Shown: one piece after another, positions 40,841 to 50,171 of the stretch
How positions within the stretch are numbered: position 1 is the first letter of the stretch
Layout of the letters: each line of letters begins with the position of its first letter
Assembly: GCF_013340205.1 (NCBI RefSeq)
Contig: NZ_BJTG01000010.1
Coordinates: 62,001-126,000 of the forward strand
Direction of reading: 5' to 3'
DNA: 64,000 bases
Origin: Anaeromyxobacter diazotrophicus
GTDB taxonomy: Bacteria; Myxococcota; Myxococcia; Myxococcales; Anaeromyxobacteraceae
Notes under the pieces: model-generated
The model's input: only the letters and a program-made list of their open reading frames with translations
Databases searched by the model: none
Told to the model about the DNA's origin: nothing
Program-made: the position numbers and the translations under genes

Positions 40841-41821
40841 ATGCGCCTCTGCACCCTGCAGGACGGCACGCGCGACGGGCGGCTGGCGGTGGTCCGCGCC
40901 GACGGGCGCGCCGTCGCGCCGGCGGGCGCCGTCGCGCGCTCGCTCCAGGAGGCGCTCGACGGGTGGGAGCGGTGCGAGCCGCGGCTCCGCGCGCTCGCCG
41001 CGGACCTCGACGGCGGCCGGCTGGCGGGGGAGCCGCTGGACGAGGAGCGCCTCGCCGCCCCGCTGCCGCGCGCCTACGAGTGGGTGGACGGCTCGGCCTT
41101 CCTGAACCACGTCCGGCTGGTGCGCAAGGCGCGCGGCGCCGAGCCGCCGGCCACCCTCGAGACGGATCCCCTCGTCTACCAGGGCGGCTCGGGCGTCCTG
41201 CTCGGCCCCCGCGCCCCGCTCCCGCTCCTCGACGAGCGGTACGGCCTCGACTTCGAGGGGGAGGTCTGCGTCATCCTCGGCGACGTGCCGCAGGGCACGC
41301 GCGCCGGCGACGCCGCGCGCCACGTGCGCCTCCTCTGCCTCGCGAACGACGTCACCTTGCGCGAGCTCGTCCCGGGCGAGCTGGCGAAGGGCTTCGGCTT
41401 CTTCCAGTCGAAGCCGGCCACCGCCTTCTCGCCCTTCGCCGCCACGCCCGACGAGCTCGGCGCCGCCTGGCGCGGGGGCCGCCTCCACCTGCGGCTCCAG
41501 GTCACCTGCCAGGGCCGGCTGGTCGGCGACTGCGACGCCGGCCCCGAGATGCACTTCTCGTTCTACGACCTCCTGGAGCACGTGGCGCGCACGCGCGCCT
41601 TCACGGCGGGCACGATCCTCGGCTCGGGCACGGTGTCGAACGCCGACCGCGCGCGCGGCGTCTCCTGCCTGGCGGAGCAGCGGATGCTCGAGATCATCGA
41701 CGCCGGCCCGGGCGGCCGGCCGGCGACGCCCTACCTGAAGCGCGGCGACCGGGTCGCGATCGAGATGCTCGACGCCTCCGGCCGGAGCGTGTTCGGCCGC
41801 ATCGATCAGGTGGTCACATGA
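40841..41821 (+). CDS. fumarylacetoacetate hydrolase family protein
   Basis: A 326-residue FAH-domain enzyme that would split fumarylacetoacetate, the last step of homogentisate breakdown. Metal and substrate elements visible include DFEGEVCVILGD, ANDVTLRELVP, FFQSKPATAFSP, FTAGTILGSGTVSN and YLKRGDRVAIEM. It is of the shorter single-domain bacterial type with an N-terminal extension. The stop overlaps maiA by ATGA. With maiA, hppD and hmgA following, the pathway assignment is firm; an alternative FAH-family substrate is unlikely. Confidence 0.93.
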   Translation: MRLCTLQDGTRDGRLAVVRADGRAVAPAGAVARSLQEALDGWERCEPRLRALAADLDGGRLAGEPLDEERLAAPLPRAYEWVDGSAFLNHVRLVRKARGAEPPATLETDPLVYQGGSGVLLGPRAPLPLLDERYGLDFEGEVCVILGDVPQGTRAGDAARHVRLLCLANDVTLRELVPGELAKGFGFFQSKPATAFSPFAATPDELGAAWRGGRLHLRLQVTCQGRLVGDCDAGPEMHFSFYDLLEHVARTRAFTAGTILGSGTVSNADRARGVSCLAEQRMLEIIDAGPGGRPATPYLKRGDRVAIEMLDASGRSVFGRIDQVVT

Positions 41822-42486
41822 CCGCACCGCACCTCACGCTCCACGGCTACTGGCGCAGCTCCTCCGCCTGGCGGGTCCGCATCGGGCTCCACCTCAAGGC
41901 CCTGCCGTTCACCTACCGCGCGGTGAACCTCGCCGAAGGGGAGCAGCGCGGCGAGGCGCACCGGGCGGTGAGCCCGCTCGGCCAGGTGCCGGTGCTGACG
42001 GTGGAGGAGGGCGGGGCGGCGCGCCACCTCGTCCAGTCGATGGCGATCCTGGAGTGGCTGGAGGAGCGCTTCCCGGCGCCGCCCCTCCTGCCGCCCGACG
42101 CCTTCGGCCGGGCGCGCGTCCGGGCGCTGGCCGAGCACGTCAACTCCGGGATCCAGCCCTACCAGAACGCGGCGCCGCTCCGCTGGCTGCGCGAGCGCGA
42201 GCCCCGCCTCGACCAGGCGTGGACGGCGCACTGGCTGCCGCTCTTCGTGGGCGGCCTGGAGCGCGCGGTCGCGGACGGCGCGGGGCGCTTCTGCCACGGC
42301 GACTCGCCCACCCTGGCCGACGTCTACGTCGTCCCGCAGCTCTACGGCTGCCGGCGGTTCGGGGTGGACGTCTCCGCCTTCCCGACGCTCCTGCGCGTCG
42401 AGGCCGCCTGCCGGGAGCTGGACGCGTTCCGCCGGGCCGAGCCCGAAGCGCAGCCCGACGCCCCCCCGCCGGAGAAGAGGAGCTAG
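41818..42486 (+). CDS. maiA: maleylacetoacetate isomerase (zeta-class GST)
   Basis: A glutathione-dependent isomerase of 222 residues converting maleylacetoacetate to fumarylacetoacetate. The zeta-class active-site motif SSSAWRVRI is at residues 14-22. LGQVPVL and the SMAIL motif (QSMAILEWLEE) complete the thioredoxin domain. The C-terminal helical domain has NSGIQPYQN and DSPTLADVYVVPQ. It overlaps the FAH gene by 4 bp and is 2 bp from hppD. Confidence 0.96.
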   Translation: MTAPHLTLHGYWRSSSAWRVRIGLHLKALPFTYRAVNLAEGEQRGEAHRAVSPLGQVPVLTVEEGGAARHLVQSMAILEWLEERFPAPPLLPPDAFGRARVRALAEHVNSGIQPYQNAAPLRWLREREPRLDQAWTAHWLPLFVGGLERAVADGAGRFCHGDSPTLADVYVVPQLYGCRRFGVDVSAFPTLLRVEAACRELDAFRRAEPEAQPDAPPPEKRS

Positions 42487-42488
42487 CC

Positions 42489-43655
<1,167 letters not shown>

Positions 43656-43658
43656 CAC

Positions 43659-44816
43659 GTGATCGAGCGCGTCGTCCGCGGGGAGGTCCCCCCCAAGCAC
43701 CACCTCGCCTTCCGCGACGCGGAGGGCCGGCTGCGCCACGAGGAGTGCCTCACCCGCGCCGGCTTCGACGGTCCGTACACCATCGCCTACCACGTGCACC
43801 GCCCCCACGCGCAGCACCTCGCGCCGGCGCGCCACGGCTGGAAGGTGCCGCCGCCCGCGCCGCCGCGCCCCATCGCCAAGCGCCACTACCGCACCCAGGA
43901 TCTGCCCGCGCCCGGCGGCGCGCCGGTGGACGCGCGCGTGCCGCTCCTCCACAACGCCGACGTGGTGGTGGGGCTCGTCGCGCCGGCGGCCGAGGACCCG
44001 GTCTACTTCTCGAACGGCGACGGGGACGACCTGTACTTCGTGCAGGAGGGCGGCGGGCTCCTGCGGACGCCGCTCGGCGACCTACGCTTCGGGCAGGACG
44101 ACTACCTCTACGTGCCGCGCGGCCTCCTCCACCGGCTCCTCCCCGATCCCGGCCCGCAGCGCTGGCTCTCCCTCGAGTGCCTCGGCGGGGTGGGGCTGCC
44201 GAGGCAGTGGCGGAACGAGGCGGGCCAGCTCCGCATGGACGCGCCCTACTGCGAGCGCGACTTCCGCCTCCCCGAGTTCCAGGGGCCCATGGACGAGGGG
44301 ATCCGCGAGCAGGTGGTGAAGCGGAACGGCGCCTTCCACGGCCTGCGCCACGAGACCTCCCCGCTCGACGTCGTGGGCTGGGACGGCGCGGTCTACCCGG
44401 TCGCCTTCCCCATCCTGAAGTTCCAGGCGCGGGCGGGGCTGGTGCACCTGCCGCCGACCTGGCACGGCACCTTCGCGGCGCGCGGCGCCCTCGTCTGCTC
44501 GTTCGTGCCGCGGGTGGTCGACTTCCACCCGGAGGCCATCCCCTGCCCCTACCCGCACGCGAGCGTCGACGTGGACGAGCTCCTGTTCTACGTGCGCGGC
44601 GAGTTCACCAGCCGCCGCGGCGTGGGCCCCGGCTCCATCTCGCACCACCCGGCCGGCGTGATGCACGGCCCGCACCCCGGCGCCTACGAGGGCTCGATCG
44701 GCGCGCGGACGACGAACGAGCTGGCGGTGATGCTCGACTGCTACCAGCCGCTCGCCGCCACCCCCGCGGCGCTGGGCGTCGAGGACGAGGGCTACCAGGA
44801 GAGCTTCATCGGATGA
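43659..44816 (+). CDS. hmgA: homogentisate 1,2-dioxygenase
   Basis: A 385-residue homogentisate dioxygenase that opens the aromatic ring. Cupin-like core with LLHNADVVVGL, DLYFVQEGGGLL, DYLYVPRGLLHRL and the metal-binding FYVRGEFTSR-SISHHPAGVMHGPHPG region. It is shorter than the eukaryotic enzyme but normal for the bacterial subfamily. It starts at the GTG at 43659, 3 bp after hppD, and overlaps the next gene by ATGA. Confidence 0.95.
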   Translation: MIERVVRGEVPPKHHLAFRDAEGRLRHEECLTRAGFDGPYTIAYHVHRPHAQHLAPARHGWKVPPPAPPRPIAKRHYRTQDLPAPGGAPVDARVPLLHNADVVVGLVAPAAEDPVYFSNGDGDDLYFVQEGGGLLRTPLGDLRFGQDDYLYVPRGLLHRLLPDPGPQRWLSLECLGGVGLPRQWRNEAGQLRMDAPYCERDFRLPEFQGPMDEGIREQVVKRNGAFHGLRHETSPLDVVGWDGAVYPVAFPILKFQARAGLVHLPPTWHGTFAARGALVCSFVPRVVDFHPEAIPCPYPHASVDVDELLFYVRGEFTSRRGVGPGSISHHPAGVMHGPHPGAYEGSIGARTTNELAVMLDCYQPLAATPAALGVEDEGYQESFIG

Positions 44817-45406
44817 GCCGCCCGCTCGTGCCGGCGCGGATCGGGCGCCTGGCGCGGTGGGTCCTGGCCGCGTTCGGATGGACGGTGGACGTCGCCTGGC
44901 CGCCCGTCCCCCGCTGCGTCATCGTCGTCTACCCGCACACCTCGAACTGGGACTTCGCCCTGGGCTACCTGGCGAAGCTCGCGACGGGGCTCCCGGTGCA
45001 CTGGATCGGCAAGGACACGCTCTTCCGCTGGCCGGTCGCGGGCCTCCTCCGGCGCATGGGCGGCATCCCGGTGAACCGGCGCGAGCGCACCGGGCTCACC
45101 GAGCGGCTCGCGGCCGAGCTCCGCGGGCGCCCGCGCATGTGGCTCGCCCTCGCGCCGGAGGGCACCCGCGCGCGGACCGACCACTGGAAGTCGGGCTTCT
45201 ACCGCCTCGCGCTCGCGGCGGGCGTGCCGGTCGGGCTCGCCTTCATCGACTACCGGGCCAAGGTGGTCGGGCTCCGCACCTACCTGACGCTCACCGGCGA
45301 CGTGGAGCGTGACCTCGCGCGGGTGCGCGCGGTCTACGCGGGGAAGGTCGGGAGGCATCCGGAGCAGGCGGGCGAGATCCGCCTGCTCCGCGACCGCGAT
45401 CCCTAG
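44813..45406 (+). CDS. 1-acylglycerol-3-phosphate acyltransferase-like (PlsC family) protein
   Basis: A 197-residue PlsC-type acyltransferase. Motif I is YPHTSNWDFALGY (HX4D), motif II GIPVNRRERTG, and motif III LALAPEGTRAR. A short N-terminal hydrophobic segment may associate with the membrane. It overlaps hmgA by 4 bp, so it is translated with the tyrosine operon, although no metabolic link is obvious; the acyl acceptor is unknown. Confidence 0.88.
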   Translation: MSRPLVPARIGRLARWVLAAFGWTVDVAWPPVPRCVIVVYPHTSNWDFALGYLAKLATGLPVHWIGKDTLFRWPVAGLLRRMGGIPVNRRERTGLTERLAAELRGRPRMWLALAPEGTRARTDHWKSGFYRLALAAGVPVGLAFIDYRAKVVGLRTYLTLTGDVERDLARVRAVYAGKVGRHPEQAGEIRLLRDRDP

Positions 45407-45410
45407 CCTC

Positions 45411-45458
45411 TCACCGGACGCGCTCGTTCGAGGTCCGCAGAGGCCCTCGGACCGGTGA
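45411..45458. terminator. possible bidirectional hairpin terminator
   Basis: The 82-bp gap between two convergent genes holds TCACCGG/CCGGTGA arms and a nested perfect GGTCCG/CGGACC hairpin with a 10-nt loop. There is no T-run, so Rho-independent action is uncertain. Confidence 0.35.
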
Positions 45459-45488
45459 GGGATCTCGCCAGCATGCCCCTCCTCCCGC

Positions 45489-46265
45489 TCACTCGAGCTG
45501 ACGTCCGGCGCTCGCCGAGGCGTCGCTCTCGTCCTTCAGCGCGACGCCGGTCCCGCCCCGGGCGAGCGCCTCGCGGGCGAGCCAGTCGATCCGGCGGGCG
45601 GCCTCGCCGTACGGGAGCCCCTCCGGGCGGATGTTCGAGACGCAGTTGCGCTCCGCGTCGGAGCGGCCGGGCCGCGGGTCGGAGGTGAGGTAGACGCCGA
45701 GGCTGTCCGGCGACGAGAGGCCGGGGCGTTCGCCGATGAGCACCGCCACCAGCCGCGCGCCGAGCGCCGCGCCGACCGCGTCGCCGAGCGCCACGCGGGC
45801 CTGGAGGGCGACCACCACCGGGGCCGCCTCCCAGCGCTCCGGCGCGAGCGACCGCAGCGCGCCGAGGAGCGGCGGCGCGTGGCGCTGCGCCGCGACCGCG
45901 GACAGCCCGTCCGCGACGACGACCGCGACCGCGGGCGCAGCCGCCGGCCTCGGCAGCGCCTCGGCGGCGCCGTCCGAGAGCCTGCGGCCGAGATCGGGCC
46001 GGGCGAGGTACGCGGCGCGCTCCGGCGCGGCGCTGCGGACCACCGGCGCTTCGACGCCCATCGCGCGGAGCGCGACGTCCAGGGCGGCGAGGTCGAGCAG
46101 AGCGTGGACGGCGTCCCGCGCCCGGGCGTGCGCGAGCGCGAGCGCCAGCACCTCCCGGGTGGGCAGGCTCGGTCCCGCGCGCCCGAGGCCGATGCGGGCG
46201 GGCGTGTAGCGGCGGAGCTGCGCCAGCGGCCCGTCGCCTCCGGGGGGCGCGAGGGGCGCGCTCAC
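45489..46265 (-). CDS. eutC: ethanolamine ammonia-lyase small subunit
   Basis: Light chain of the adenosylcobalamin-dependent ethanolamine ammonia-lyase, 258 residues. TPARIGLGRAGPSLPT near the N-terminus, VVVADGLSAVA, VLIGERPGLSSPDSLGVYL and the cobalamin-region DAERNCVSNIRPEGL are all family blocks. The GTG start at 46263-46265 overlaps the eutB stop as GTGA. No EutA reactivase, EutT or microcompartment shell gene is visible on either side, although eut operons usually carry some of these. Confidence 0.96.
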   Translation of the reverse strand: MSAPLAPPGGDGPLAQLRRYTPARIGLGRAGPSLPTREVLALALAHARARDAVHALLDLAALDVALRAMGVEAPVVRSAAPERAAYLARPDLGRRLSDGAAEALPRPAAAPAVAVVVADGLSAVAAQRHAPPLLGALRSLAPERWEAAPVVVALQARVALGDAVGAALGARLVAVLIGERPGLSSPDSLGVYLTSDPRPGRSDAERNCVSNIRPEGLPYGEAARRIDWLAREALARGGTGVALKDESDASASAGRQLE

Positions 46266-47653
46266 GGCCGCCCGAGCTCCAGCGCCGCGGCGAGGAGCCG
46301 GCTCCCCTGCCCCGGCGCCCGCGGCATCCCGGCCGCGTCGGCGAGCGCCATCCGCTCGAGCCACGCCTCGAACTCGGGCGCGCGGCGCAGCCCGAGCAGG
46401 GCGCGCAGGTAGAGGGCGTCGTGGAACGAGGTGCTCTGGTAGTTGAGCATCACGTCGTCGGAGCCAGGCACGCCCATGACGAAGGTGACGCCGGCCGCGC
46501 CGAGCAGCGTGAGCAGCACGTCCATGTCGTCGGAGTCGGCCTCGGCGTGGTTCGTGTAGCAGACGTCCACCCCGAGCGGCAGCCCGAGCAGCTTCCCGCA
46601 GAAGTGGTCCTCGAGCCCAGCGCGGATGATCTGCTTGCCGTCGTACAGGTACTCCGGGCCGATGAAGCCCACCACCGAGTTCACCAGGAGGGGGCCGAAG
46701 GCGCGGGCGACCCCGTAGGCGCGCGCCTCGAGCGTCTGCTGGTCGACGCCGCCGTGCGCGCCGGCCGAGAGCGCGCTGCCCTGCCCGGTCTCGAAGTACA
46801 TGACGTCGTCGCCGACCGTCCCTCGCCGGAGCGCGCGCGCCGCCTCCCGCGCCTCCGCGAGGAGCGCCAGCGACACGCCGAAGCTGCGGTTCGCCGCCTC
46901 GGTCCCGGCGATGGACTGGAAGACGAGGTCCACCGGCGCGCCCGCCGCCATGGCGCGGAGCTGGGTCGTGACGTGGGTGAGGACGCAGGTCTGGGTCGGG
47001 ATGTCGAGGCGGCGGACGAGCTCGTCCAGCATCCGCCACAGCTCGCCCAGCCCGGCGAGGCCGTCGCTGGCGGGGTTCACGCCGATCACGGCGTCGCCCG
47101 CGCCGAGCAGCAACCCGTCCAGCACCGACGCCGCGATGCCGCGCGGGTCGTCCGTCGGGTGGTTCGGCTGGAGCCGCACCGAGAGCCGCCCGGGCAGGCC
47201 GATCGTGCTCCGGAACCGCGTCACGACGCGGCACTTCCGCGCCACCAGCACGAGGTCCTGGTTGCGCATCAGCTTCGAGACCGCCGCCGCCATCTCGGGC
47301 GTGATGCCCGGCGCCGCGCGGGCGAGCTCCGCCTCGCCGGTGGCGTCGTCGAGGAGCCACTCCCGGAAGCCGCCCACGGTGAGGTGCGCGAGGGGGGCGA
47401 ACGCGGCCGCGTCGTGCCGGTCCTGGATGAGCCGGGTGACCTCGTCCTCCTCGTAGGGCACCACCGCCTCGCGGAGGAAGGTGGAGAGCGGCAGATCCGC
47501 GAGCGCCATCCGGGCCGCCACGCGCTCCTCCGCGCTCCGCGCCGCGATCCCGGCCAGCGCGTCGCCCGAGCGGTGCGGCGTCGCCTTGGCGAGCAGCTCC
47601 CGGAGGTCCTCGAACCTCCAGGTCGTCCCGCCGGCGGCCTGCGCGTAGGGCAT
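46262..47653 (-). CDS. eutB: ethanolamine ammonia-lyase large subunit
   Basis: Catalytic large subunit of 463 residues, a TIM barrel. It splits ethanolamine into acetaldehyde and ammonia. Blocks visible are SKLMRNQDLVLVARKCRV, DAVIGVNPASD, QSIAGTEAANRSFGV, MYFETGQGSALSA, YLYDGKQIIRAGLEDHF and CYTNHAEADSDDMD. A GGGAG ribosome-binding site precedes the ATG at 47651-47653. Forms a two-gene operon with eutC. The likely role is to recover nitrogen and carbon from phosphatidylethanolamine. Confidence 0.97.
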   Translation of the reverse strand: MPYAQAAGGTTWRFEDLRELLAKATPHRSGDALAGIAARSAEERVAARMALADLPLSTFLREAVVPYEEDEVTRLIQDRHDAAAFAPLAHLTVGGFREWLLDDATGEAELARAAPGITPEMAAAVSKLMRNQDLVLVARKCRVVTRFRSTIGLPGRLSVRLQPNHPTDDPRGIAASVLDGLLLGAGDAVIGVNPASDGLAGLGELWRMLDELVRRLDIPTQTCVLTHVTTQLRAMAAGAPVDLVFQSIAGTEAANRSFGVSLALLAEAREAARALRRGTVGDDVMYFETGQGSALSAGAHGGVDQQTLEARAYGVARAFGPLLVNSVVGFIGPEYLYDGKQIIRAGLEDHFCGKLLGLPLGVDVCYTNHAEADSDDMDVLLTLLGAAGVTFVMGVPGSDDVMLNYQSTSFHDALYLRALLGLRRAPEFEAWLERMALADAAGMPRAPGQGSRLLAAALELGRP

Positions 47654-47728
47654 CACACTCCCACCCACTCGCCTAACGCGGCGGGCGAGCGGCCGCCGCA
47701 ATCTCGACACGCGGCGAGCGCGCCACGG

Positions 47729-47734
47729 TAAGAT
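47729..47734 (+). promoter_or_regulatory. -10-like box of the 47741 gene
   Basis: TAAGAT ends exactly 6 nt before the GTG at 47741; no ribosome-binding site. Confidence 0.4.
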
Positions 47735-47740
47735 CTTGCG

Positions 47741-48874
47741 GTGCGCCGATGGGTGAAGGGGACAGCCGTGATCGCCGTGCTGGCCCTCCTGGCCTTCGGC
47801 GCGCACTGGGCCTTCCGGCCGAGGAGCGCAGGCGCGCCGGCGCCGGTCCCGGCGATCGCGCCGGCCGCGCCTCAGGAGCGCCTCTCGCCCCCCCGGAAGT
47901 CCCCCCCGGTGGCGCGCGGGCCCCTCGTCGCCATGCTGCGTGCGCCGGGCTCCACCTCGGCGCAGCGCCCGGGGGGATCGCCAGGCGCAGCGGGCGCCGA
48001 GCCCGACCGCTGCCCGCGCACCGCTCGCCACCGCCCCGAGCCGGTCCACGTCGATGGAGCGGGAACGGCGCCCGCGGCCGGCGATTCGACCACCCCGGAG
48101 GCGGTGGAGCGCTACCTCGCGCAGCGCAGCCTCCAGCGGCAGCCCAAGTACCGGCTGGCGGCCGCGTCGACGGCCCTCTGGCTCTTCCGGGAGCTGCGCG
48201 CGCAGCTGGCCGCCGACCTCCGCACCGAGGATCTGGACCGGCGCCGCGGGATGGCGGGCCCGTCGCGGAGGGCCGAGCTCCTGGAGGAGCTGCAGCACGT
48301 CGATGAGGCGGCCGCGGCCGTACGCACCGAGATCGCGGACTCCGGGAGAGCGCCGCTCGGCTGCGAGGATCCCCTCGTGCAGAAGGCCGCCCTCTGCGCC
48401 GGATACCGGCAGCTGGGCGCCATCCCCGCCGGCAGCCCCGCCGAGGCCATCGATCGCTTCTGTTCCTCGGACGAGCTGCGCGCCCTCGCCGGCCTGGTGC
48501 GCCTCGGCGACCGGGTGCCGCACTGGGAGGTCGCCCCGCGGGCCCTCGTCCGCCTCGCCTACGAGCTCGACCGCGCCTACCTGGTGGCGCGCTCGGCCGA
48601 GGCCTGCCTCGCCTCGCGGCACCTGGCCTACGTCGAGGAGAAGCTGAGCGAGGCGCCGCTTCCCCAGCGCGCCGCGGCCGACGCGTTCCTGTACGCGATC
48701 CGGGACAGCCGGGCCGAGCTCGCCCAGAGCGGCCTCGAGCCGCTCCGCTGCGACGCGCCCGAGGTGCAGGGGGTCATCCGCTGCGTCGTCAACGCCCGCG
48801 TCCTCGGCCCGCTCGATCCGCGGTGCCACGCCCCCGAGCTGAAGGTGCTCCTGGCGCGGGTGCGGCGCGGCTAG
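47741..48874 (+). CDS. hypothetical secreted or membrane-anchored protein
   Basis: A 377-residue protein with an N-terminal hydrophobic segment (about 7-25, after MRRWVKGT) that is either a signal peptide or an anchor. A long Pro/Ala linker follows. The C-terminal domain (about 110-377) is helical with seven or eight regularly spaced Cys (for example CEDP, CAGYRQL, FCSSDEL, CDAPEVQ, RCHAPEL), perhaps forming disulfides in the periplasm. Function unknown. The GTG is supported by the box 6 nt upstream. Its TAG is shared as CTAG with the convergent MFS gene. Confidence 0.75.
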   Translation: MRRWVKGTAVIAVLALLAFGAHWAFRPRSAGAPAPVPAIAPAAPQERLSPPRKSPPVARGPLVAMLRAPGSTSAQRPGGSPGAAGAEPDRCPRTARHRPEPVHVDGAGTAPAAGDSTTPEAVERYLAQRSLQRQPKYRLAAASTALWLFRELRAQLAADLRTEDLDRRRGMAGPSRRAELLEELQHVDEAAAAVRTEIADSGRAPLGCEDPLVQKAALCAGYRQLGAIPAGSPAEAIDRFCSSDELRALAGLVRLGDRVPHWEVAPRALVRLAYELDRAYLVARSAEACLASRHLAYVEEKLSEAPLPQRAAADAFLYAIRDSRAELAQSGLEPLRCDAPEVQGVIRCVVNARVLGPLDPRCHAPELKVLLARVRRG

Positions 48875-50100
48875 CTCGCCCCGCGCCGCGGCTCCCGGAG
48901 CCTCGAGCGGCCCGCGAGCAGGTGCCCCACCGCCATCGCGACGCCGACGCCAGCGCAGCCGAGCCAGAGCGCCGAGCGGCCGAAGCGGCCCAGCACGAAC
49001 GCGCCCGCGCCCGGGCCGGCCGCGGCGGCGACCGCCCAGCTCATGCTCCACGCTCCCTGGTAGCGGCCGCGCAGGTGCGCCGGGGCGAGGTTCGCCACCA
49101 CCGCCGAGGCCACCGGCGTCGTGAGCACCTCGCCCACCGTCCAGACCAGGATGGCGAACGCGTACACGGCGGTCCCGCCCGCGAAGGCGTTGAGCCCCCA
49201 GCCCGCGCCGACGAGGAGCGCGCCCAGGGCCAGCACCCGCCCCTCGTCGCGCCCCGCCACGAGCCGGGTGGTGACCGGTTGCAGGAGGACGATGGCGAGG
49301 CCGTTCATGGCGGCGAGCGCGCCGTAGGTCGCCGCCGAGAGGCCGTGGCGGCGCATGTCCACCGGCAGCGCCGCGTGCGACTGCCACAGGAGCGAGGCGA
49401 AGAGGACGTTCAGGGCGAGCAGCGGCCAGAGCGTCCGGTCCGCGAAGGCGGCGGCGAGGCCGCGCAGCGCCGGCTCGTGCGCCCCGCCCTGCGGCCGCGT
49501 CTCCGGCACGTGCTGCAGCACGATGGCCGCGAAGAGCAGCGTGGTCGCGCCGTCGAGGAGGAAGAGCAGCGTGAACGAGACGCCGGCGAGCAGGCCGGCG
49601 AAGGCGAGCGCCACCGCGAAGCCGAGGTTCACCGCCCAGTAGACGAGCCCGTAGGCGCGCACCCGCGCGGCGGGCTCGGTCACCACGTCGGCCACCGCCG
49701 CCTGCATGGCGGGGCGGAAGCACTCCCCCGCGAACCCGAGCACGAGCGCGGCGGGCGCGATGACCTCGATGCGCTCGACGAACCCGAGGGCCATCATCCC
49801 GATCCCGCCCGCGCCGAGCGCCGCCACCAGCGTCGAGCGCCGGCCGAGCCGGTCGGCGAGCAGCCCGCCCACCGGGCCGGAGGCGATCGAGCCGAGGCCC
49901 CACAGCGAGGCGACGAGGCCCGCCTGCGCCACCGTCGCCCCGCGCCGCTCGGTGAGGTAGATGGCGAGGTAGGGGACGACGAGGCCGCCGAGGCGGTTCA
50001 CCAGCATGCCCGCCCACAGCCACCAGAACGTGGGCGGCAGGCCGCCCGCGTAGCCGCGGACGGCGTCCTGGAGGCGGCGGAGCACGGGGACTTCTAGCAC
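48871..50100 (-). CDS. MFS transporter
   Basis: A 409-residue major facilitator protein with twelve predicted helices. The loop 2-3 signature GLLADRLGRRSTL is present, and the family pattern resembles multidrug or sugar efflux proteins. The substrate is unknown. I chose the GTG at 50098-50100; a longer frame starting at 50169 adds a basic non-membrane stretch and would overlap the divergent gene's promoter. Confidence 0.88.
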   Translation of the reverse strand: MLEVPVLRRLQDAVRGYAGGLPPTFWWLWAGMLVNRLGGLVVPYLAIYLTERRGATVAQAGLVASLWGLGSIASGPVGGLLADRLGRRSTLVAALGAGGIGMMALGFVERIEVIAPAALVLGFAGECFRPAMQAAVADVVTEPAARVRAYGLVYWAVNLGFAVALAFAGLLAGVSFTLLFLLDGATTLLFAAIVLQHVPETRPQGGAHEPALRGLAAAFADRTLWPLLALNVLFASLLWQSHAALPVDMRRHGLSAATYGALAAMNGLAIVLLQPVTTRLVAGRDEGRVLALGALLVGAGWGLNAFAGGTAVYAFAILVWTVGEVLTTPVASAVVANLAPAHLRGRYQGAWSMSWAVAAAAGPGAGAFVLGRFGRSALWLGCAGVGVAMAVGHLLAGRSRLREPRRGAS

Positions 50101-50158
50101 GGCGGGCGAGCCCTCTCCCGACCGGGCGCTCCTCTTCCTCCTACATGGCCGCGTCCGG

Positions 50159-50164
50159 TAGAAG
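50159..50164 (+). promoter_or_regulatory. -10-like box of the ferredoxin-type membrane protein gene
   Basis: TAGAAG lies 7 nt before the GTG at 50172 and supports that start over the upstream ATG at 50145. Confidence 0.35.
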
Positions 50165-50171
50165 GGCACTT

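Noticed and set aside
45421-45458. A tRNA-like TTCGAGGTCC stretch
   Set aside because: No acceptor stem, anticodon arm or D arm can be formed around it; the inverted repeats fit a terminator better.
45489-47653. An ethanolamine-utilisation microcompartment operon
   Set aside because: Only eutB and eutC are present; no shell, aldehyde dehydrogenase or reactivase gene lies within the window.
48871-50169. The longer MFS frame starting at 50169
   Set aside because: The extra N-terminus is basic and non-membrane, and it would overlap the divergent gene's -10-like box; the GTG at 50100 gives a normal MFS start.
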